Source of the DNA: CAYMLQ01 sp964390795 | GTDB taxonomy: Bacteria; Verrucomicrobiota; Kiritimatiellia; RFP12; UBA1067 | DNA: 44,302 bases | Assembly: GCA_964390795.1 (NCBI GenBank) | Contig: CAYMLQ010000010.1 | Location: forward strand, 1 to 44,302 | Direction: 5' to 3' | In this document: positions 15,967-26,500 of the stretch, piece by piece | How the letters are laid out: each line of letters opens with the position of its first letter | Numbering within the stretch: the first letter of the stretch is position 1 | Notes under the pieces: generated by a model | Database searches by the model: none | Seen by the model: the letters and a program-made list of their open reading frames with translations, nothing else | Told to the model about the DNA's origin: nothing | Translations under genes and position numbers: made by a program

Positions 15967-18900
15967 ATGTGGAAAAAAATAACAATCCTGACGCTGGCTG
16001 CCATAACAGGCCTCTTCGTTCAGGGAGCGCTGGTGATCAACGAGGTCTGCTATGACAACTCGAATCTGGCGGATGAAACCGGCGACAAGACCTCGGACTG
16101 GATCGAGATCTACAACAACGGCACGGCGGCAACCAACGTCCGCAACTGTGCGGTGTCAGATAAATATGACCTAGTCGGATTCCCTGGCACAGGGTACGAT
16201 GAGACAAAAGGCGTCCGACTGCCCAACTACTCGCTCGCGCCAGGCGGCTTCCTGCTCGTCTACGCCAGCACCGTGCTGCCTGAATACACGGCTTGGACGA
16301 ATGCGCCCAACCTCATCGTGATCCCCTCCAACTCCGTCTGGCGCTATCTCGCCCCGGCGACCGCACCGGCCGCTACGTGGCGGACGAACAGTTTCAACGA
16401 CGCGTCGTGGGCCTCCGGCCTCTCCCCGCTCGGCTACAACGGCCCGAAGCAGAACTTGGACTGCGCCACCGTTCTGGACGACGGAGTCAACCCGGCCGCC
16501 TACTTCCGCCACGTGTTCATGGCCTATAAGCCGTGGACCGTCACGGGCCTGGTGATGAACGCCCGCCTCAACGATGGCGCGGTCATCTACCTCAACGGTC
16601 GCGAGGCCTACCGCCACAACATGCCCGCCGGCACCATCACGTACGACACCCTCGCCTCCGCCAGCAACCCCTCGACACTCTGGATCTCGGCCCTGCTCGC
16701 CACGAACGGCCTGCTCCAAGGCACCAACGTCGTCGCGGTGGAAGTACACCAGGCGTCGGTTTCGAGCCCCGACCTGGTTATGGATCTCAGCCTGACCGCG
16801 CAGGTCAGCGAACAGGTCCCGATCATTCACGGCCAATTCGGACTCGACAAATTGGGTGAGAAGGTCCACCTCTTCACCCCCGCTCTGACACGCGCACACG
16901 AGTTCACCGCACCGGGCTATGAGATCGGCGAAAACAACTCCTACGGGCTAGCGCTTGACGGTGTCAAAGCGTCGGCCCTGACGGTGTTCACCAAGCCGAC
17001 GCCGGGCCGGTCGAATATGGCCAAAGCACCCAAGTACCTAGAGACGCTGACTGCCGAAAAACCCGTCTTTTCCCTGCCTCCCGGCGCGTATGCGGCGAGC
17101 CAAAATATCACGAACAGCACGCTGACGCCGGGCCTGAAGATCTACTACACGCTGGACGGCTCAGACCCGCGCGACAGCTCGACCTTTATCTATAGCGGCC
17201 AGTCTCTGGCTGTGAGCAGTCTGCCCGCCGCCACCTCCGGCCTCGCCTGGATACGCACCAACCCAGTGGAGATCAGCAACAGCGTGCCGGCGGCAGCCTG
17301 GTGCCCGCCCGTCGGGGGCGTGAGCCAGGCCACAGTGCTGCGGACGATCACGGTGTCGGCTGACAATACGCAGTGCTCGCCCGAGACCTGGGGCACCTAC
17401 CTGATCGGCCCGGCGTTCACGAACCGCACGCTGCCGGTCGTCTCCCTGATGGCCTTCACCAACGACCTGTTTGGCTTCACCAACGGCATCTACGTGCCCG
17501 GCAAGACCTACGCCGACTCCCCGGTCGGCTTCGGCCTCAACCGCTGGGGCAAGCCCTACGCCAACTACCATCAGGACAGTGACGACAACGAGAACTGGGA
17601 GCGCCCGATGCGGTTCGAGCTGTTCGAGCCGTCGCAGGCCACCCCCGCCGTCTCCCAACTGCTGGGCGCGACCATGCACGGCGGAGGAACCCGAACGATC
17701 CCGCAGAAGACGCTCTATTTGATGGCCCGCACGGCGGAGTACGGCTCGGACCGCCTGAACTACCCGCTCTTCCCGGATGAGCCGGTTCCGTCCTACAAGC
17801 GCTTCCTCCTGCGTAACGGCGGCAATGACTGGTACGGGCCCGACACGGGCGTGGCCACGATGATGAAGGACGCCGTCTTCCATCGCATCGCCAAGGGGAT
17901 GGATTTGTCCCTCATGGCCTACCGCCCCGCGGTCACCTACCTCAACGGCCAGTACTGGGGCCTTCACAACCTGCGCGAGAGCTACGACAAGCACTACCTC
18001 GCCACGCGCTACGGACTCGAGCCCGACAACGTCGACATCCTGATGCACGAGGAGAATCCCGACGATCCTCAGAAAGTGGTCATCACGCGCATCGACGGCA
18101 ACAAGACCGCCGACGAGGATTACGAGGGGCTGATCGGCTGGGTCTCGTCCAACGCGCTCAGCGTGGCCGCAAACTACCAGCAAGTACAGGCCTGGGTCGA
18201 CGTGACCAACCTCGCCGACTACGTGGTGGCCGAGACCTTCTTCGCCAACACCGACTGGCCCATCAACAACTGCGACTTCTGGCGCGCCCACACCAACCAG
18301 GTGGCGACCTGCGGCAAGTACGGCGACACGCGCTGGCGCTGGATGCTCTACGACCTCGACATGGCCGGCGCGCAGGGCGCGGACTTCGACATGTTCGATT
18401 ACCTGTCGGACAAGGATATGGTCGATGTCCGCGAGCCCGGCTTCCTGATCAACAAGCTCTGGAAGAACATGGGCTACCGCAACTATTTCGTGACGCGCTA
18501 CGCCAACCTGCTGAACACCACCCTCCGCCCTGAGCGTACGGCTGCCCTGATCGGGCAGGCCGCCGAGTCGATCGCGCCGGAGATCGAGACGCACTTCCGG
18601 CGCTGGGGACGCACCGCCACGCGCGAGCAGTGGCAGCAGTCCGTCAACACCGCCCTCATCCAGTACACCGCCACGCGCCACGCGGTGCTGTGGGGCCACC
18701 TCAACAGCCATTTCAACCTCGGCGGCACCGGCACGCTGACGGTGCGCAACAGCGATCCCGGAGGCACCGGCGGACACTTTGTCGTCAACGGCATCCCTAT
18801 CGAAACGGCCACCGACGGCATCACCAACCGCGCGTCCTGGACCGGCACCTTCTTCCGCAGCCTGGCCGCGTCCGTGCAGGCCGTGCCCGACCCCGGCTAC

Positions 18901-21900
18901 GTGTTCGCCGGGTGGGAGGGGCTCGGTGCCGCAGGCGCGACGCTTAGCGTCTTCGTGACGGCCGCCCCGCAAACGCTCGTGGCCCGCTTCCTGCCCGAGG
19001 GTTCGGTGGGCTGTACGGTCCTGTTCGACGCGCAAGGCGGCACGGTCGATCCAACGAATAAATACGTGGCCGTCGGCGCATCCTACGGTACGCTGCCGAC
19101 ACCCGCGCGCGCCGGCTACTTGTTCGACGGCTGGTGGACCGAGCCGGACGGCGCCGGCTTACCGGTGACGGCCGCGACCGAGGTGACCGGCACCAGCGAC
19201 CGCATGCTCTACGCCAAGTGGGCTTTCGCCACATTCATCGTGACCTTCGACGCGCAGGGGGGTACGGTCAACCCCGCCAGTACGAATGTGACTTTCGGCT
19301 CCGCCTACGGTACACTGCCCGGGCCGGTTCGCAGCGGCTACACGTTCGCAGGGTGGCGGGTGGGCGCGGGCGGGGCAGGAGAGCAAGTGACCCACGTCAC
19401 AACTGTGACTCAGCGTTCGGATCATACGCTCTATGCGGCGTGGACCGCCAACATCTATCAGGTGTCCTTCGAAGCTCACAACGGCACGGGGCATAACCCA
19501 GCCAGCAAGAGCGTGGCCTTCGGCTCCGCTTACGGCGCGTTGCCGCTGCCGCTGCCGATCCGAGCTGGCTTTGCCTTTGCCGGCTGGTGGACCCTTGTGG
19601 GTGGCGAAGAAGGCGAGCAGATCAAGGAGTCGACGGTTGTTGTGACCGCGTCCGACCACACGCTGTACGCGGACTGGACGGCTATCGTCACAAGCACGGT
19701 CGTGCGGACGGTCTCCGGCGCGAGGGTCACCCTGACGGTGACGCCAGCGTTGGGTATTTCCGAGTGGTCTTGCGAGGAAACGCTTCCTGACGGCCTTATG
19801 CCGTTCGGCATGGCCGTGACGAACGCGAGCTGTTCGTGGGCCGCTGCCGAGCGTACGATCATGTTGCGCGGCACGGGAGCGGCGGCTGCGACGCTGAGCT
19901 ACAGCGTGACCGGCAGCCCCGGTACCTACACGCTGTCCGGCTTGGCAACGTTCGATAGCACGAGCGACACGGTTTCGGGCGACAACGAGGTCTCCCTCGG
20001 CCAGCCGCCCGGCTGGACTGGCTGGCGCTATCCGCGCGCCGACCGCGCCGGCCTCGCATGCGCGAACGAAGGTACGTTCACGCCTGTGACCGCCACGCTC
20101 GCCGCCTTGTTCACCCTGACAGGGACGGTCTCGGAAGCGCTCCTGACGGGCGACGTGGACGGCGACGGCGCGCTGGAACTGGTGACCACCATCGGCAGCG
20201 AGCTGCGCCTCTACAGCGGCGACGGAACGCTGAAGCGGACGGTGGCCCTGCCGCGGCCCTGCTTCCCCACCGTGCTCGAGGACGCGGACGGCGACGGCAC
20301 GCTCGACATCGGCCTCGGGAGCACGGGCAACTTCTACCTGTATAAGGGCGACGGCACGCTCCTCAAGACCTTGGGCCAGTACTCCCTTGTTGCAACGAAT
20401 GTCACGCTTTCGCCCATCCGGCTGGCTGGCCCCACCGTTCTGGTGGGCCTCAACGCCGGTAACGATGTCACCGCGCGCGGCGTGGCCGCTTTCGAGAACG
20501 CCTCTGAAAAAGAGAGCTGGAACTACCGGGCCGGCCCGTCGAACGGGAATGCGTTCTCCTTGGCGGATATGGACGGAGACGGACTCCTCGACATCACGAT
20601 GCGCTCGGCGACGGGCCGCAGCGGTATGAGCGTCAATGGAACCGTGGACACCAACATGGTTCTGGTGGTCGTGGACGAGAACGGTACGCCGAAGCTTTCG
20701 GTCACGTATCCGGCGCCAGCGGGCGGCGTGGCGGACCACGTGTTCGCCGATCTGGACCAAGACGGACTCTGCGAGATCCTCGGCTTCGAGGGGCACGACG
20801 CAGCCGCCAACAAAGGCACCTCGCAGATCCATGTGTTCGGCGCAGATGGCGTCACGAACTCGACCTTCAACGGCCCGGCCAACGCGGGCTGGACCTTCGC
20901 CGTGGGTGATCTGGCCGGCGACGCAGGCCTTGAGGTCGTCGCGACCAGCACGTCGGGCGAGACCACCTATCTGCTGGACGGCTCTCTGAACAAGCTGCTC
21001 GAGAAAAAGGGCGTCGGCTACGTGAAGCTCCTCTGCGACCTCACGGGCGACGGCGTACCGGAGATCGTCACGCTCTCTGACAAGGGGCTGCTGCGCGTGT
21101 TGGACGTGCGGCTGAACCTGGTGGCCTCTGTGCAAGCGGGCACGCGGCAGGGAACCGTCATCGCCAGCGACATCAACGTTGACGGCGTGGTCGAAATCCT
21201 CTGCCGCTCCGACAAGCTCTACGCCTTCGCCTTCCGCAAGCTGGCGCTGCCGCGCGTCAACACCTTCGCGCTCGACGCGGGCAAGACGACCACCGCCGAC
21301 CGCGTGGTGACGCTCAACAACACCTGCTCCAACGCGCCTGCCCGCTATATGGCCAGCGAGTCGCCGGCGTTCGACGGCGCGGAATGGCGGGTTTATGCGC
21401 TCGCCCCGACGTTCACATTGTCGGACGGGGCCGGGGACAAGACGGTTTACTTCAAGGTCAGCAACGCTGCGGGCGAGTCGGCGGTCGTGAGCGACACCCT
21501 CGCCCAGCCGCTGGCGAAGCCGGTGGTGACCAGCTTCGCGCTCAACGCGGGCGGGGCCGGAACGCGCGGCCGGACGGTCACGCTTGACAGCGTCTGCTCC
21601 GGCGTGCCGGGCGACTATCAGGCGAGCGCGACATCAACGTTTGACGGCGGTGCCGCGCCGTGGCTGCCTTACAGCCTCGCTCCCACGTTCGAGCTGCCTG
21701 CAGGCAAGGGAACCAAGACCGTGTACTTCCGCGTGCGCAATGCGCTCGGGATGTCCGCCACGAAGAGCGATACGATTACGCTGGATGAGACTGCGGTGCA
21801 AGTGACCGCTGTCGCCTCCCCGGCGGCAGGCGGCACGGTCACGCCGGCGGGCGGGCTGGCCTACACCGGCAAGCCTCTCGCCGTGACGGCCAAGCCCGCG

Positions 21901-23523
21901 ACGGGCTGGGTGTTCACGGGCTGGGAGAACGGCAGCCTCGCGCTGGCGCGCTCGGCGGCCGCGACAGAGGACGGCGACGCAGACGGACTGATCGGGCTCA
22001 CCGCTAACTTTAAGCCGCTGTCCGAACTGCCCTACCCGTCGCTCCAAAGCCCCGGCGCTCAGGCTGCATCGGTCGGAATAACCTTCGCCCTGCCGCTGAC
22101 GGTAGGTTCGGAGTCGGCCCTGACCGTAACGGCCGCAGGCCTGCCGCCCGGCCTCAAGTATGACGCCGCTCGGCTGAGCGTCGCCGGCGTGCCGGCCAAG
22201 GCCGGACGGTTCATCGTGACGCTCACCGCCTCCAACGCCAAGGGCGCGGCCGTGCCGCAGGTCTTCGCCCTCACGGTCGAACCGCTGCCGACCTGGGCGC
22301 AGGGCGCCTTCAACGGCGTGGCCTGGACGGGAGAGCTGGGGCCGGGCCCCGCGTCCATGAGCGTGACGCCTCTCGGCGCCGTCTCGGGCAAGATCGCGCT
22401 GAGGGGGACGAACTTCACGTTCAGCGCGGCGTCGTACGCGTCGCATACTGCGTCTGGCGGATACCTGCTGACAGCCGCCGCGAAGGCCGGCACGGCGACG
22501 CTGCCGCTGACGGTATCGGTCGGCGTGCCTGAGATGGAGGGCAAGGCGATGGGCGTCTTGGATGGTAGCGGCTGGGTCACGTTCTACCGCGACATCTGGA
22601 AGGACGCGGGCAGGGCCGCCGTCCTGACCAACGGCTTCACGGGCTATTACACGGCGACGCTGCCGGGCGGGGACGGGTACGGCAGCGGCTACCTGACGTT
22701 CACCGTGGATAAGAGCGGCAGCGTGAAGATGGCCGGCAAGCTGGCAGACGGAACGGCGGTGTCCTCGAGCGCCACGCTGACGCCAAGCGAAGCGAACCGG
22801 AGCGGGCTCGGTGCGGTGGTCTACGCGGTGCCGCCCGCCTACAAGGGCGGCGGGCTTTTCGGCCTGGTCCGCTTCGTCAAGCACGAAGCGGTCCCGACGC
22901 TTTTGATTCCCCAGACAGGGATCGAATGGCTTAACCTGAACCCGCTGGCCACAGGCGACTACGCGGCGGGCGGCTTCGCCCGCGAGTTGGATCTGGTCGG
23001 CGGCTGGTACAACAAGGTGGGCAACCTGTACGATTATTACCGCGACAGGGTCTTGTCGGTCGGCACGGTCGAGGGCGCGCCAGCACCCGCGCTGTGGGCC
23101 GGGACCAACCGCATCGAGTCGGTCTGGTGGAACCCGAACGGTCTCGCGCTGACGGCCGTCACGAACAAGGCCGGCGTCCTGACCGGCCTCGCGGCCCCCA
23201 AGGCCGGTCTGCCGGTGAAGATCGGCACGACGGCCTATGACTACGGGAGCGGGACAAATACGGTGGGCCTCACCATCGCGGTGACTCCCGCGACGGGCCT
23301 GTTCAAGGGCTCGTTCAAGGCCTGGTTCGACTACGCGACGACGCATACGTCCACTACCCTTCCGTTCGAGGGCGCTCTCACGCCCGTGAGGGCCGAGGGC
23401 GAGGCGGAGGGCCGCGGCTTCTTCCTGTCGCCCGACAAGGCGACCTACCTGAGCCCGGCGACGGGCAAGCCCGTGACCTACCCCTTCAACTGCTCCTACG
23501 ACTTCCTGCTGCTGGAAGACTGA
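15967..23523 (+). CDS. Giant secreted CotH-kinase protein with LTD, InlB and FG-GAP modules
   Basis: A 2518-aa exported protein. Visible order: signal peptide (1-20); lamin-tail domain (about 21-115, LVINEVCYDN start and SDWIEIYNNG); a galactose-binding-like sandwich (about 120-275); a chitobiase-type sandwich (about 355-480, YYTLDGSDPRDSS); CotH domain (about 485-910, with FLLRNGGNDWYG and WRWMLYDLDMAG near 790); three InlB/Listeria-Bacteroides repeats (about 1015-1238, FDAQGGTV and FAGW motifs); FG-GAP/VCBS calcium-loop propeller (about 1390-1755, DVDGDGALE, DADGDGTLD, DMDGDGLLD); two copies of an 85-residue module (about 1758-1938); an InlB-like and a putative-Ig domain; and a C-terminal module shared with the next protein. 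CotH proteins are atypical secreted kinases in spores and hosts. Here surface adhesion plus phosphorylation is inferred. No sorting signal was recognised at the end. Confidence 0.88.
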   Translation: MWKKITILTLAAITGLFVQGALVINEVCYDNSNLADETGDKTSDWIEIYNNGTAATNVRNCAVSDKYDLVGFPGTGYDETKGVRLPNYSLAPGGFLLVYASTVLPEYTAWTNAPNLIVIPSNSVWRYLAPATAPAATWRTNSFNDASWASGLSPLGYNGPKQNLDCATVLDDGVNPAAYFRHVFMAYKPWTVTGLVMNARLNDGAVIYLNGREAYRHNMPAGTITYDTLASASNPSTLWISALLATNGLLQGTNVVAVEVHQASVSSPDLVMDLSLTAQVSEQVPIIHGQFGLDKLGEKVHLFTPALTRAHEFTAPGYEIGENNSYGLALDGVKASALTVFTKPTPGRSNMAKAPKYLETLTAEKPVFSLPPGAYAASQNITNSTLTPGLKIYYTLDGSDPRDSSTFIYSGQSLAVSSLPAATSGLAWIRTNPVEISNSVPAAAWCPPVGGVSQATVLRTITVSADNTQCSPETWGTYLIGPAFTNRTLPVVSLMAFTNDLFGFTNGIYVPGKTYADSPVGFGLNRWGKPYANYHQDSDDNENWERPMRFELFEPSQATPAVSQLLGATMHGGGTRTIPQKTLYLMARTAEYGSDRLNYPLFPDEPVPSYKRFLLRNGGNDWYGPDTGVATMMKDAVFHRIAKGMDLSLMAYRPAVTYLNGQYWGLHNLRESYDKHYLATRYGLEPDNVDILMHEENPDDPQKVVITRIDGNKTADEDYEGLIGWVSSNALSVAANYQQVQAWVDVTNLADYVVAETFFANTDWPINNCDFWRAHTNQVATCGKYGDTRWRWMLYDLDMAGAQGADFDMFDYLSDKDMVDVREPGFLINKLWKNMGYRNYFVTRYANLLNTTLRPERTAALIGQAAESIAPEIETHFRRWGRTATREQWQQSVNTALIQYTATRHAVLWGHLNSHFNLGGTGTLTVRNSDPGGTGGHFVVNGIPIETATDGITNRASWTGTFFRSLAASVQAVPDPGYVFAGWEGLGAAGATLSVFVTAAPQTLVARFLPEGSVGCTVLFDAQGGTVDPTNKYVAVGASYGTLPTPARAGYLFDGWWTEPDGAGLPVTAATEVTGTSDRMLYAKWAFATFIVTFDAQGGTVNPASTNVTFGSAYGTLPGPVRSGYTFAGWRVGAGGAGEQVTHVTTVTQRSDHTLYAAWTANIYQVSFEAHNGTGHNPASKSVAFGSAYGALPLPLPIRAGFAFAGWWTLVGGEEGEQIKESTVVVTASDHTLYADWTAIVTSTVVRTVSGARVTLTVTPALGISEWSCEETLPDGLMPFGMAVTNASCSWAAAERTIMLRGTGAAAATLSYSVTGSPGTYTLSGLATFDSTSDTVSGDNEVSLGQPPGWTGWRYPRADRAGLACANEGTFTPVTATLAALFTLTGTVSEALLTGDVDGDGALELVTTIGSELRLYSGDGTLKRTVALPRPCFPTVLEDADGDGTLDIGLGSTGNFYLYKGDGTLLKTLGQYSLVATNVTLSPIRLAGPTVLVGLNAGNDVTARGVAAFENASEKESWNYRAGPSNGNAFSLADMDGDGLLDITMRSATGRSGMSVNGTVDTNMVLVVVDENGTPKLSVTYPAPAGGVADHVFADLDQDGLCEILGFEGHDAAANKGTSQIHVFGADGVTNSTFNGPANAGWTFAVGDLAGDAGLEVVATSTSGETTYLLDGSLNKLLEKKGVGYVKLLCDLTGDGVPEIVTLSDKGLLRVLDVRLNLVASVQAGTRQGTVIASDINVDGVVEILCRSDKLYAFAFRKLALPRVNTFALDAGKTTTADRVVTLNNTCSNAPARYMASESPAFDGAEWRVYALAPTFTLSDGAGDKTVYFKVSNAAGESAVVSDTLAQPLAKPVVTSFALNAGGAGTRGRTVTLDSVCSGVPGDYQASATSTFDGGAAPWLPYSLAPTFELPAGKGTKTVYFRVRNALGMSATKSDTITLDETAVQVTAVASPAAGGTVTPAGGLAYTGKPLAVTAKPATGWVFTGWENGSLALARSAAATEDGDADGLIGLTANFKPLSELPYPSLQSPGAQAASVGITFALPLTVGSESALTVTAAGLPPGLKYDAARLSVAGVPAKAGRFIVTLTASNAKGAAVPQVFALTVEPLPTWAQGAFNGVAWTGELGPGPASMSVTPLGAVSGKIALRGTNFTFSAASYASHTASGGYLLTAAAKAGTATLPLTVSVGVPEMEGKAMGVLDGSGWVTFYRDIWKDAGRAAVLTNGFTGYYTATLPGGDGYGSGYLTFTVDKSGSVKMAGKLADGTAVSSSATLTPSEANRSGLGAVVYAVPPAYKGGGLFGLVRFVKHEAVPTLLIPQTGIEWLNLNPLATGDYAAGGFARELDLVGGWYNKVGNLYDYYRDRVLSVGTVEGAPAPALWAGTNRIESVWWNPNGLALTAVTNKAGVLTGLAAPKAGLPVKIGTTAYDYGSGTNTVGLTIAVTPATGLFKGSFKAWFDYATTHTSTTLPFEGALTPVRAEGEAEGRGFFLSPDKATYLSPATGKPVTYPFNCSYDFLLLED
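22975..23523 (+). repeat. Near-identical C-terminal module, copy A
   Basis: The last 549 bp of the CotH gene are nearly the same, base for base, as the last 546 bp of the next gene (27671-28216), differing by one codon and scattered substitutions. Over much of 23081-23330 the identity is almost complete, including third codon positions, while the flanking parts of the module are much more diverged. Confidence 0.93.
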
Positions 23524-23566
23524 ACCCGCCGAGCGGGGTTGTGATCGACACCGCTGGAGAAAACGA

Positions 23567-26500
23567 ATGAGCATACGAAGCGAGAGTTATTGGGCCGCCA
23601 CGGCGTTGGGTTTGGCTCTGGCGGGAACGGGCCTGTCTAACGAATATATGGTCGTCGACCTTTCCGGCGGACAGACGGTGACGCGTCATCCGATAACCTA
23701 TTTGGATGCGGCGCCCGGGGGCAGCTGGTCGGACGAGTACAAAACGGCCAAACTCGTTCTGCGCCGCATTCCGGCTGGGACGTTCACGATGGGCAGCCCC
23801 GTGGGCGAACTGGGGCGATCCTCGGGCGAGACGCAGCACGCGGTAACCCTGACCAAGGACTACTATATCGGCGTCTTCGAGGTGACGCAGCGGCAGTGGC
23901 AACTCCTGATGGGAAGCCGGGTGAGCAAGTACACCAACTCGACCTATTACGCGACGCGCCCGGTGGAGACGGTGAGCTATAACCAAATCCGCGAAATTGT
24001 CGACAACACCGACGACCCGGCTGCCGATTGGCCAGCGAACAGCGCGGTAGGCGCCTTGTCATTCATGGGTTATTTACGGGCGCACACGGGCTTGGCTACG
24101 TTTGATCTGCCTACTGAGGCCCAATGGGAATACGCCTGCCGCGCGGGGACGACAACGGCGTTAAGCAGCGGTAAGAATCTGACGAGCATAGATTCATGCC
24201 CGAACGTGGCGGCTGTGGGGCGATATTATTACAACGGCGGCCAATCCTCTGGCAATACGGCAGGCTCTCCGCCGAGCGCGGGTACGGCGCTGGTGGGCTC
24301 CTACCTGCCGAACCCGTGGGGGCTTTACGACATGCACGGCAACGTGTCGGAGTGGTGTCTGGACTGGGCAGGCACATATCCGGTGGCGGCGGCCGACCCG
24401 AAAGGTGCGGCAGTGGGATGGTATCGCATCGTCCGGGGGGGTGGATGGGGTGAGAGTGCCTGGTATTGCCGTTCCGCCCACCGGCGCGACTACTGGCCCG
24501 ACAGCCAGCCCTATGGCTATTTCGGCTTCCGCGTGGCAAGCGCTGTGCCGACATCCTTCAACCTGACGGTCGTTGGCGGCAGCGGAGGGGACGTGTATAT
24601 GGAAGGCACAACGGCGGCCGTTGTGGCGAACCCGCCGCCGTCCGGACAGGTGTTCAAGACGTGGACGGTGAGTCCGGCCCAATACACCTGCAATCTGTCG
24701 AACGCGCTGGCCTCTTCGACCGCCTTCACCATCCCGGGCGGCGACGCCACAGTGACGGCGACGTATACGAGCGCAGCAGCTGAAAGTGACCTCTATCTGG
24801 TGATCGACCTATCCCGAGGGCCCGGGGCGACGAGCTACCCCGTATCCTATTTGAACGCCGTTCCCAATGGCGGCTGGACGGAGCCTTACAAAACCTCTAA
24901 GTTGGTCATGCGAAAGCTCTCTGCGGGGACTTTCGTCCAGGGGAGCTCGCCCGAAGAAATGGGCCGGGGTTACTACACGGACGAGACGCAGCACGCCGTG
25001 ACGCTGACGAAGAGCTGCTACATCGGGGTTTTTGAGGTGACGCAGCGCCAGTGGGAACTGGTCATGGGTGACCGCCCGAGCTACTATACGAATTTGACAT
25101 ATTACGCCGCGCGTCCAGTAGAGTGCCTGACCTACCTCGACATCCGGGAGGGCGGAGGGAGCAGCGACGACCCGGCGGCGAATTGGCCGGCGAACAGCGC
25201 GGTGACGGCCAGTTCGTTCATCGGCCGCCTGCGGGCTAAGACGGGGTTGGCGACGCTCGACCTGCCGACGGAGGCCCAGTGGGAGTACGCCTGCCGGGCA
25301 GGGACAGCGGCGGCACTGGGCTGCGGCCGAGATCTGACAGGAATGTCATCTTGTTCGAACCTGTCGGCCGTCGGACGGTTCTTCTTCAATGGCGGGTCAG
25401 CCAGTGACCACAGCAGCCCGGTCAGCGCTGGCACGGCGCAGGTGGGCTCGTACCAGCCGAATCAGTGGGGCCTCTACGATATGCACGGCAATGTCCAGGA
25501 GTGGTGCCTAGACTGGTACGCCGCTTATCCAGGCGTCGCGCAGCAAGACCCGTACGGGCCGGCGTCGGGCACGTACCGCGTGCGTCGGAACGGAGGGTGG
25601 CAGCAGACCGCCAAAGACTGCCGCTCCGCTAGTCGCGGGTACGACACGCCAGGCGTCTGGATCACCTTCTCCGGTTTTCGCGTCGCAAGAACCCTGACCG
25701 CGCCGACCGTCACATACACGCTCACGGTTGTCGGCGGAACCGGCGGTGGCACGTATGCCACGGGCGCGTCGGTGTCCGTCACGGCGGGTGTAGCCCCAAA
25801 CTTGAAAACCTTCTCTCGCTGGGCCGTGTCGCCAGCGAGCGCCAATCTGGGGTCTGCGTTCTCGCCGGCTCAGGCGACCACGACGATCACTATGCCGGCC
25901 GCCACGGTGACGCTGACTGCCACCTACGTGGCGATTCCCAAGCTGACGGTCGTCGGCGGGTTCATCGATGGCGAAGGCGGCTCTTCCGCGCTTGTGTTGC
26001 CGAACGCGGCGAAGCTGGTCGTTGCCACCAACGCGGCGGGCAGGGTTTTCGAGAAGTGGACGGTCGTCCCGGCCTCGGCCAGCTTGGGCGAGGGGTTCAA
26101 TCCGCGCCTGGCGGAAACAACGGTCATGATGCCGTCCGTCGGCGTGACGCTGACGGCTGTCCATGTGACAGCGCCCGGCTATGTCACGGTTAGTGTCAGC
26201 GGCTACAATCCGAACGGAGAAATCGCCGGCATCTATTGGAGCGTCGACAACACGACGTGGACTTTGGTCAACGACGAAACCGGGTATCCTCTCAAGGCTG
26301 GTTCGTACACCTTCAGCTTCAAGTCTGCCACGCTGAGCTGGCTTGCGCCCGCCAAACAGACGGTCAAGGTCACGGCCGGCGCAGGCGTGGACGTTCGCGC
26401 CTCGGCAACATATGTGCCGCTCATCTCTTGGCAGTTGAGCGAGGATAGCGCCGTCGGCAGCGGCACGGTCGTGCTGTCGCCCGCGAACGGGCAGGTGCTC

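Noticed and set aside
17161..19035. 624-codon - strand frame opposite the CotH domain, and similar ones at 19159-21135 and 21634-23574
   Set aside because: All lie antisense to a gene with clear domains; their translations are Val/Arg/Gly- or Arg/Ala-rich and show no conserved pattern. They arise from codon bias.
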